A DNA stretch of 36,970 bases from positions 1-36,970 of the forward strand of contig PDQP01000016.1 of assembly GCA_002747805.1 (NCBI GenBank), read 5' to 3'. Both the position numbers and the translations under genes were made by a program. Below are positions 9,848 through 16,237 of this stretch, one piece after another. This DNA comes from Deltaproteobacteria bacterium (GTDB lineage Bacteria; Desulfobacterota; Desulfobulbia; Desulfobulbales; Desulfocapsaceae). The notes under the pieces are model-generated. The model had not been told where the DNA came from. It did not search any database and saw only the letters and a list, made by a program, of their open reading frames with translations. Numbering within the stretch: the stretch's first letter is position 1; each line of letters begins with the position of its first letter.

Positions 9848-12118
9848 CTATAGTCCCTCGCCTCTCAGCACATATTGCATAAACTGGTTTACCCGCTTTG
9901 ATTCCGGCAGAACCGGGTCTTCTTCAAAACTTCCCCAGTAAAAAACGCTTACCTTATCCGGCCCAAGACCTTTTTCGCTCAGATAATCAGTCATTAAAGC
10001 CGCCCGCTCAAGACCAAGCTGCTGATTTTTATCCGGCAGCTCATTGGAATAAAGGATGATTTCCGCCCTTCCCTGATGCTGCCGGATGGCGGTGATCACT
10101 CCGGCAAGTTTTTTGCTGTCCTTAATCCTGGCCTTGCCGTGAGCAAAGACCTTGCCCGCCACCGCATGGCTTAGATATTGAGACTTATAATCAGAGGTTT
10201 TATCGGTGAATTTCAGCCGCAGGACATTGTGGCCGCGGGCGGCATTAGTATCGGCAAAAACGAATATCCCATTGCCGATTCTATTTTGCTGCAGAATCCG
10301 TTTTAAGGTATATGCCCGCTTAATGGCTAAGGCATAATTATCATCTTCTTTATCATATTCATTAGTACTTACCGTAAGATAAAGAGGGAACTCGGTGCTG
10401 TAATCTCTGGCCTGATGCACAAGCTCCTTCATAAACCGGCTGGTCATATCGCTTGAAAGCCCGGCGCTTTTCGGTAAAAACACATCAAAATCAAAGCGGG
10501 TGTCAACATTTACCTGTAAAGGCTTTTTCTTCAGCGAATCACCAGCACTAATTACAACCTCGCTGGCACCGCTTTCCGGCCCTGCCTGCCTATAGATATA
10601 GCTGCTGTCATATTTGCTGCTAATCCCAAGTTCATTCACCTGTTCCCCGGCCAGACTGTTCATGCTGACATCAATATCATCCATAACCTGATCTTGATCA
10701 AAATCAGGTTCAAGCGGCAGTTCATCATTGCTAAACGGCACATAACCGCTATCCTTTTCAATCATGGTCTGGGCCAGCGGATTAAGCAGCCCCAGTTCCG
10801 AGAGCAAAATTCCTTCGGAGAGCAAGATCCGGTATTTTTCTATTTCCCTGGAATAAACGGTATCAATAAGCTGTTCGCTAATATGGCGGTACTCATTTTG
10901 AATATCAAGAATGTTGATCAGACTCCGCCGTCCCAAAACAAATTCCTTTTTGTAGGATTCAAGCGATTTACCGGTAAAATAAAGATTTTTCTTGAGTATG
11001 CCGATCTGGTCGGCCAAAATCTTGTGGGCAGACCAGGAAAGCTGAATATCCCTGAGCAGGGTTCTGCGGATTTGATAACTTTTTTGCTGCTCTCTGTGAA
11101 CCTGGCTGACCGCAGCCTGAACCCGGTGCGGCCTGCCCGCATCAAACAGGGTATGCTGATAATGCACGCTGACGCTCGCATCTGCCCGGTAATCATCCTC
11201 GGAATCAAACTCGTTTTCCACTCCGGCAGAGCCTTCCAGGGATAAACGGCCCCAAATGTCCGCCCTTTTATTACGGTGTTCCGACCTTTTTTGAGCGGTA
11301 TTATAGTAGGCTTCACGCAGCAGCGGATTAAACTTAACCTGCAGATCAAGGGCCTCTTTCAGCGATTGCGGCAGCCCGTCGGTTCCCATTTCCGGCATGG
11401 TCATATCATCAGCCACAACAAAGCGGCCCAGCATTTTATGCAGGGTGTAAACCGCCTTTTTATAATCGTTACGCCTAAGCAGCAATCTTGACCTGGCTGA
11501 AGCCAGACGGCCATTAACCCGTTCAAGATCAGAGCGTCCCTTTCTGCCCCTTTCCACCTGCAACTTCACGCTTTCAAGCAAATTTTCATGGGTCAGCACA
11601 TTTTCCATGGCCAGTTCCCGCAATTCATTATACTTGAGGACATGCAAATAGGCGGCAATGGTCTCATAAGCCACCTGATTTGCCTCTCCCAGATAAGAAT
11701 AAAGAGCGGCAAGCATATAGTTTTTTCTGGCTGATTTCAGGGAAGAAGTCCTGCCCCAATCGTAGAGCAACTGGCTGATGGTCAGCCTTGCATCATAGAA
11801 GCCGTCATCGGTTTCATTATCATAGTCGATTTCTTCCAGATGCTCTTTTTCTTCTTCGTCCCAGTCCTTATCCTCCCGATGATATTTATAACCGACATCA
11901 CCAGAAAAAATAACCTTGGGAAAATAAAGACTTCGGGCATCTTTTTGCTCCGCAAGAGCTGCATTATAGGCCTTTTGTTTCTCCAGAATGCGGGGATTGG
12001 TGGCAACCACATCCTGCAAGACCTCATCCAGGCTAACGGCCTGCAGCCCGGCAGGTGCAGACAGAATCAGGCATACCGCACCTTTTTGACATAGACTGAT
12101 AAAACTCTTCCGGTTCAT
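9848..12118 (-). CDS. TolC-family outer-membrane efflux protein with C-terminal OmpA-like extension
   Basis: Outer-membrane channel of the type I secretion system. I start at ATG 12118, not the ORF-track 12199, because GGAGGAG lies 3 bases upstream and a clear signal peptide follows (KGAVCLILSAPAGLQA). The 756-residue protein is much longer than ordinary TolC/LapE proteins (about 420-480). Residues about 25-440 carry the TolC repeats (LDEVLQDVVATNPRILEKQ; ARLTISQLLYDWG; VSVHYQHTLFDAGRPHRV). After a low-complexity linker come two OmpA/MotB-like stretches. The first, about 537-636, ends with a long 'xxxRAYTLKRIL' helix; the second, about 652-756, contains LGLERAALMTDYLSEKG and VNQFMQYVL. The OmpA domain family binds peptidoglycan, so the extension may anchor the channel to the wall. 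Confidence 0.88.
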   Translation of the reverse strand: MNRKSFISLCQKGAVCLILSAPAGLQAVSLDEVLQDVVATNPRILEKQKAYNAALAEQKDARSLYFPKVIFSGDVGYKYHREDKDWDEEEKEHLEEIDYDNETDDGFYDARLTISQLLYDWGRTSSLKSARKNYMLAALYSYLGEANQVAYETIAAYLHVLKYNELRELAMENVLTHENLLESVKLQVERGRKGRSDLERVNGRLASARSRLLLRRNDYKKAVYTLHKMLGRFVVADDMTMPEMGTDGLPQSLKEALDLQVKFNPLLREAYYNTAQKRSEHRNKRADIWGRLSLEGSAGVENEFDSEDDYRADASVSVHYQHTLFDAGRPHRVQAAVSQVHREQQKSYQIRRTLLRDIQLSWSAHKILADQIGILKKNLYFTGKSLESYKKEFVLGRRSLINILDIQNEYRHISEQLIDTVYSREIEKYRILLSEGILLSELGLLNPLAQTMIEKDSGYVPFSNDELPLEPDFDQDQVMDDIDVSMNSLAGEQVNELGISSKYDSSYIYRQAGPESGASEVVISAGDSLKKKPLQVNVDTRFDFDVFLPKSAGLSSDMTSRFMKELVHQARDYSTEFPLYLTVSTNEYDKEDDNYALAIKRAYTLKRILQQNRIGNGIFVFADTNAARGHNVLRLKFTDKTSDYKSQYLSHAVAGKVFAHGKARIKDSKKLAGVITAIRQHQGRAEIILYSNELPDKNQQLGLERAALMTDYLSEKGLGPDKVSVFYWGSFEEDPVLPESKRVNQFMQYVLRGEGL

Positions 12119-12432
12119 TTTCTCCTCCAGTTTTTCTGTGAGATATGGGGCAAAGTGCCTTGAGTTCGTCGATGTTTTCATCAACAAAATCCCAAACAAT
12201 ATCTATTTTTACTCCAAAATAATTATGAATCAACTTGTCTCTCATCCCTGCAACACCATTCCACGGAATTCCGACATGTAATCCTTTGAACTCTTTTGAA
12301 ATATTTTTTGCTGCTTCTCCAATAATTTCAAGGTTTCTGACTACTGCATCTTGTATTCGCTTTGATGCTTCAAGATAACATTGGATAATTTTCACGTAAT
12401 TTAGCTAAAATGATATTTTTTGAGAGTTTCAT
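12116..12432 (-). pseudogene. Deleted MntA/HepT (MNT-HEPN) toxin-antitoxin pair, two fused fragments
   Basis: 12432-12370 encodes MKLSKNIILAKLRENYPMLS then TGA: a typical first 20 residues of an MntA-type nucleotidyltransferase, which normally continues into the 'LFGSxARG' motif. That motif is missing. Overlapping it in another frame (from about 12395) is the HepT-type HEPN sequence YLEASKRIQDAVVRNLEIIGEAAKNIS, with the RNase motif RDKLIHNYF (Rx4HxY), running into the TolC gene with no natural HepT end. The first 30-40 residues of HepT are missing. The simplest reading is one deletion from early mntA into early hepT, leaving no working antitoxin. The ORF-track call 12033-12395 overstates the C-terminus. 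The fragment sits 3 bases after rdgB. Confidence 0.7.
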
Positions 12433-12435
12433 GTT

Positions 12436-13107
12436 TTATTTCGACCAGTCATTATCTTCAAATTCGCTATGGTCCGGCTTGGGCGGTTTTTCCTCGAAAA
12501 GTCTTTGTTCCAGCCATTTTATAACCTTTGGCAGCTCGGATTTGAACTCGGCCAGGGCTTTGCCGCGGTGGCTGACCTGATTTTTTTCTTCCATACTTAG
12601 TTCGGCAAAGGTTTTGCCATATTCCTCGAAGTAAAAAAGAGGATCATAGCCAAATCCGGAGCTGCCTCTTTTTTCCCGTAAGATAATGCCTTCACATTCT
12701 GCCTCGTAGGTAAGAGCCGGGCCGGAAGGTACGGCAATGGAGAGGTTGCAGACAAACTTTGCCTTTCGGTTGCGATGATTTTCCATTTCTTTAAGGAGCT
12801 TTTGGCAATTATCATCATCAGTTGCATCTTCTCCGGCATAACGGGCAGAATAAACGCCGGGGGCTCCGTCTAAAGCCTCGACCACCAGACCGGAATCATC
12901 AGCTATGGCCGGAAGACCAAGTATTTTAGCGGCATGGGATGCTTTTATATAGGCATTATCATCAAATGTTTCCCCATCTTCCACCGGCTGGGGAAGGTTT
13001 GGAAAATCACCGATTGATTTTATTTCTATATCAAAATCACCCAGCATTTTTTGAAATTCTTTTACCTTGTTTTGGTTAGAAGTTGCCAATATTATTAGTT
13101 TTATCAT
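12436..13107 (-). CDS. rdgB: XTP/dITP diphosphatase (RdgB/HAM1 family)
   Basis: Hydrolyses ITP, XTP and dITP to monophosphates, keeping deaminated purines out of nucleic acids. The 223-residue protein has the family signature from the N-terminus: ATSNQNKVKEFQKML, EDGETFDDNAYIKA, IADDSGLVVEALDGAPGVYSARYAG, GFGYDPLF and SHRGKAL. A short acidic tail (HSEFEDNDWSK) extends beyond the usual end. An AAGGGG ribosome binding site lies 7 bases before the ATG, just outside the palindromic element. Same strand as rng and queH upstream. Confidence 0.95.
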   Translation of the reverse strand: MIKLIILATSNQNKVKEFQKMLGDFDIEIKSIGDFPNLPQPVEDGETFDDNAYIKASHAAKILGLPAIADDSGLVVEALDGAPGVYSARYAGEDATDDDNCQKLLKEMENHRNRKAKFVCNLSIAVPSGPALTYEAECEGIILREKRGSSGFGYDPLFYFEEYGKTFAELSMEEKNQVSHRGKALAEFKSELPKVIKWLEQRLFEEKPPKPDHSEFEDNDWSK

Positions 13108-13121
13108 CTTATTCCCCTTTT

Positions 13122-13265
13122 AGGGAACTTTGAATAATTAGAAATTTCAATCAAATTCGAGGCACAGGAGAAAATTTACCGCAGGCATATAGTTTAATAT
13201 TCCGAGGATAAATTTTCGACTGTAACGAAGAATTTGGAAGAAAGCTCAATTATTCAAGGATCCCT
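13122..13265. repeat. 144-base imperfect palindrome (MITE-like element)
   Basis: The arms are mirror images around 13193. AGGGAACTTTGAATAATTAG (13122-13141) pairs with CTCAATTATTCAAGGATCCCT (13245-13265). CAAATTC (13152-13158) pairs with GAATTT near 13230. GAAAATTTA (13170-13178) pairs with TAAATTTTC (13209-13217). GGcATAT/ATATtCC closes a 6-base loop. It carries no ORF of its own. Its right arm supplies the last codons and TGA of queH, and its left arm ends 14 bases before rdgB. Size and shape fit a non-autonomous palindromic mobile element or a large mRNA hairpin. No target duplication is obvious. Confidence 0.72.
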
Positions 13266-13818
13266 TTAATTTTCTTTGTCTTTTCTTCCATCTATTATCA
13301 AACCGTTCCTGTTCACTATAAAGACAGCCGCAGTATTTTTGTCTATACATCTCCAGCCTGATAGATTCATCTATGCCATCCTGCCATCCCTTGCGGAAAT
13401 CTGCATAGGCAAAATCCAGTTCATCCTTTCTGCACTCCATTTCGGCATATTTTTTGATAAAATCATGGTTTTGGTATTTTGAATAGAGCAGGGTGGTTGA
13501 AAATGCGTCAAAGCCATGATTTTTCATGTAATTTATTGAAAAGTCTATTCTTATTTGATAGCAGGAAAGGCATCTCTTGCTTTCATTATTAACAACTTTG
13601 CGGAAAAAAGTCTTTAGCTCATATTCTTCTGGAATATGCAGTCTTATATCTTTATCTTTCAGAAAATCCTTTAATGAATTTAGCCTATTACGGTATTCAG
13701 TAAAGGGGTGGATATTTGGGTTATAAAAAAGAACTTCTATCTTGTAGCCTTCCTCACCAAGTTTAATCAGAGGATAGATGGTGCATGGTGCACAACAGCT
13801 ATGCAGTAAAAGTTTCAT
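13246..13818 (-). CDS. queH: Epoxyqueuosine reductase QueH
   Basis: Reduces epoxyqueuosine to queuosine in tRNA, using an iron-sulfur cluster. It is a functional equivalent of QueG, formerly DUF208. The 190-residue protein shows the QueH cysteines: LLLHSCCAPC at 3-12, a CLSCYQIR pair near 83-86 and QKYCGCLYSEQ near 161-170. Other family motifs are YNPNIHPFTEYRNR, FSTTLLYSKYQNHDFI and ADFRKGWQDGI. There is no good ribosome binding site; it starts 26 bases after the RNase E/G gene and may rely on coupling. Its final codons (GSLNN) and stop lie inside the palindromic element, so its natural C-terminus may have been replaced without harming the domain. Confidence 0.93.
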   Translation of the reverse strand: MKLLLHSCCAPCTIYPLIKLGEEGYKIEVLFYNPNIHPFTEYRNRLNSLKDFLKDKDIRLHIPEEYELKTFFRKVVNNESKRCLSCYQIRIDFSINYMKNHGFDAFSTTLLYSKYQNHDFIKKYAEMECRKDELDFAYADFRKGWQDGIDESIRLEMYRQKYCGCLYSEQERFDNRWKKRQRKLKGSLNN

Positions 13819-13844
13819 GGATTTATAAGCAGTTTTTATCCCTT

Positions 13845-15842
13845 TTATTTTTTCAGTGTTATTTCATGCTGGGCTGGTTTATAGCCGGAATCAGCAATAA
13901 CTATAATTTCGGCAGCGTATTTTTTTTCCAGCTCATGGAGTTCCCGGCGTTTATTATTGAGCAGGTAGGCCGCTACATCAAGGGGAAAACGGCATTCAAC
14001 CTGTTTGATGTTTTTTCTGCTGGCTCCGGTCTGAATGCGGCGCAAATAAAAAAGGGCCAGTGATTCCACTGATTTTATCATCCCCCGTCCCTTACAGTTT
14101 TCGCAGACACGGTAGTTGCCGTCAGCAAGGGGAGAACCCAACTTTTGCCTGGAAATCTGCATCAGCCCAAATTTTGAAATGCGGCTGAAATCCACCTTGG
14201 CCTTATCCCTCTTCATGGCTTCTTTAAGCCTTTTTTCCACCTCCCGTATATTTTTACTGCTGCGCATATCAATAAAATCAACCACAATCAGGCCGCCAAG
14301 ATCGCGCAGGCGAAGCTGGCGGGCAAGTTCGGCTGCCGCCTCCATATTGGCCTGGAAGATGGAAGCCTCAAAGTTTTTCCCCTTTGAAGTGGAACCGGAA
14401 TTAACATCAATTGCTACCAGGGCCTCGGTGGGATCAATGACGATGGAGCCGCCGGAAGGCAGATTTACCCTGGGCTGATAGATTGATTCTATCTGATCCT
14501 CAACACTAAACTGATTGAAAATCGGACGGCTGCCCCGATGGAGCCTGACCCGAACCTTTCGCTGGGCCTTGGGAAGCAATTCGATAAAACCCTTGACCTG
14601 GGCCAGAGCAGTTTCATCATCCACCAGAATTTCTTCTACCGCCGGATCAAAGTATTCCCGCAAAAATCTTAGTACCGCATGGTGATCCTCGTAAACCATG
14701 CCCACACCCTCTATCTGCTGCACCTTTTTTCTGGTTTCCTCCCAAAGGCGGAGCAGATATTCTACATCGCGCAGCAGGGCATTTTCGGTAATATCAATAC
14801 TGGCAGTACGCACAATCCAGCCGATTCCGTCCGGAATATTCATGGCGTTCATATAATCACGCAGCCGGCGTCTTTTTTCCTCACCGGAAATTTTTCGGGA
14901 AACGCCGGTGGAATCAGAGCCGGGCATCAAGACCACGCATCGGCCCGGCAGGGATAAATAGGTAGTCATATTGGCGCCCTTTTGTCCTATTTCCTCCTTG
15001 ACCACCTGAACAATCACCTCCTGGCCCTTTTGCACCACATCGGAAATGGACAATTTCCGCCACTGCCTGGTTTCGACCAGCTTTTTAATTTCATCAGGGA
15101 GATTAGGCTTAAAATATTCAGGGTGAATTTCGCTAAAGGGTAAAAAACCATTTCTGTCATTGCCGTAATCAACAAAGGCGGCCTGCAAATTCGGCTCCAC
15201 AGCAACGATGCGGGCCTTGTAGATATTGTTTTTGGTCTGGGTACTGTTGACGGTGGTAACATGAAGTGATTCCAGCCGTCCGTCTTCAAGCAGTGCCAGC
15301 CTGCACTCCTCCGGCTCCTCGGCATTGATCAACAATTTACAGACCGGTTTCGGCCCCTCATCCTGCTGAACCTGTTTTTCCTGATTATCAGCAATTTTTT
15401 TTGATTTGGCGGGAGTTTTTGCGGGCGGCTTTGTATATTCAGGACAGGCTGCCGGAATTGACTTGGGCCACGGTTTTTGCAGCATCAGATAACGGTCAAA
15501 GGAAATACCGCCGGTAAGGGAAGCCTTTATCCTGGCTGTCCTTAATTGTTCCATACTGGGCGAATTACCCGTTATTATTTCGTAAATTGCCGGATTTCTA
15601 AGCCTACGGGCAATAAAGTTCGGCCTAAACCCCGATTTGGTATTTTTAGTTTTATGTTTTTCCGCATCCTCAGACTGCATATTATCTTTTTTACTGCTTG
15701 TTTTTTTGTTTGAAGCCGAAGCATCTTTTGCTTCCATATCCTCATTATTTAGTGCATCAGTACTCTTCCACCAGGCACCTTTTTGTGCCTTTCTGGCGGT
15801 TTTTTTAGCGGCAGATGAGGCATTATTTTTTTCTGAATCCAT
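13845..15842 (-). CDS. rng: Ribonuclease E/G family endoribonuclease
   Basis: A single-strand endoribonuclease for rRNA maturation and mRNA decay. The 665-residue protein has a lysine-, serine- and aspartate-rich disordered N-terminal extension of about 190 residues. The catalytic core follows: an S1 domain with NNIYKARIVAVEPNLQAAFVDYG, the GSRPIFNQFSVEDQI segment, metal-binding aspartates in VAIDVNSGS and VVDFIDMR, and the zinc-link CENCKGRG. The absence of a long C-terminal scaffold makes it closer to RNase G in its core. The N-terminal extension is unusual, so the symbol is tentative between rne and rng. AAGGAAG lies 5 bases before the ATG. queH follows 26 bases downstream. Confidence 0.92.
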   Translation of the reverse strand: MDSEKNNASSAAKKTARKAQKGAWWKSTDALNNEDMEAKDASASNKKTSSKKDNMQSEDAEKHKTKNTKSGFRPNFIARRLRNPAIYEIITGNSPSMEQLRTARIKASLTGGISFDRYLMLQKPWPKSIPAACPEYTKPPAKTPAKSKKIADNQEKQVQQDEGPKPVCKLLINAEEPEECRLALLEDGRLESLHVTTVNSTQTKNNIYKARIVAVEPNLQAAFVDYGNDRNGFLPFSEIHPEYFKPNLPDEIKKLVETRQWRKLSISDVVQKGQEVIVQVVKEEIGQKGANMTTYLSLPGRCVVLMPGSDSTGVSRKISGEEKRRRLRDYMNAMNIPDGIGWIVRTASIDITENALLRDVEYLLRLWEETRKKVQQIEGVGMVYEDHHAVLRFLREYFDPAVEEILVDDETALAQVKGFIELLPKAQRKVRVRLHRGSRPIFNQFSVEDQIESIYQPRVNLPSGGSIVIDPTEALVAIDVNSGSTSKGKNFEASIFQANMEAAAELARQLRLRDLGGLIVVDFIDMRSSKNIREVEKRLKEAMKRDKAKVDFSRISKFGLMQISRQKLGSPLADGNYRVCENCKGRGMIKSVESLALFYLRRIQTGASRKNIKQVECRFPLDVAAYLLNNKRRELHELEKKYAAEIIVIADSGYKPAQHEITLKK

Positions 15843-16237
15843 TTAATCTTCCTTATTTTCCGATCCATGCAAAATGGAGAAAAACCCTGCCGGGGCAAAG
15901 CTCCTTAATATCGTTTTGGTTAAAAACCATATCAACAGGGCGGTCAAACGCTTAGGGCCGTTTACAGCAGCAATGCCTGCCTTTGCCCAGCGTTTCAGGC
16001 TAACTCATAACTACTTTCAAGGCAAGAAAAAACCATGAAAAACAGTATTATTGCGGTCTTTTCCAGGATGGAAGCAAATAGAAAAAAACTGACTTTTATT
16101 TCATTTCCAAAGCTGGCCGCAAAGATTTTTCTTCAATCTTTCCCGATTTATTGTTCACAAATCAATTATTTCAAGTTATGCTTAGCTGCTTGGAAATGCA
16201 GCATATAACGAATTCAAATTTTTATAAGGAGTTTAAG
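15843..16237. other. Divergent intergenic region between the RNase E/G gene and lptD
   Basis: Almost 400 bases with no convincing gene. It contains the promoter and leader of the RNase gene on the left. On the right, TAAGGAG precedes the lptD GTG. A 57-codon frame (16035-16208) has no usable ribosome binding site and is not called. I see no RNA gene or clear lptD promoter, and no sigma-E-like box. Confidence 0.5.
15907..15935 (-). promoter_or_regulatory. Predicted sigma-70 promoter for the RNase E/G gene
   Basis: Minus strand TTGATA (15935-15930), 17-base spacer, GATATT (15912-15907): 5 of 6 and 4 of 6 consensus matches. The spacer contains TGGTTtttAACCA. The leader would be about 58 bases and includes a small TCCAT/ATGGA hairpin before the ribosome binding site. 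RNase E is known to control its own mRNA through the leader in E. coli; whether that applies here is unknown. Confidence 0.5.

Noticed and set aside
12033-12395. ORF-track gene of 120 residues, readable as an intact HepT-type toxin
   Set aside because: Its first 30-40 family residues are missing, the C-terminus only exists by reading into the TolC gene, and an MntA start fragment overlaps it. It is listed as a deleted toxin-antitoxin remnant instead.
16035-16208. 57-codon frame upstream of lptD
   Set aside because: No ribosome binding site at a usable distance, unrecognised composition, and it ends before the lptD start without a linked function.
16151-16237. Upstream extension of lptD in the ORF track
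   Set aside because: The ribosome binding site and signal peptide favour the GTG at 16238.
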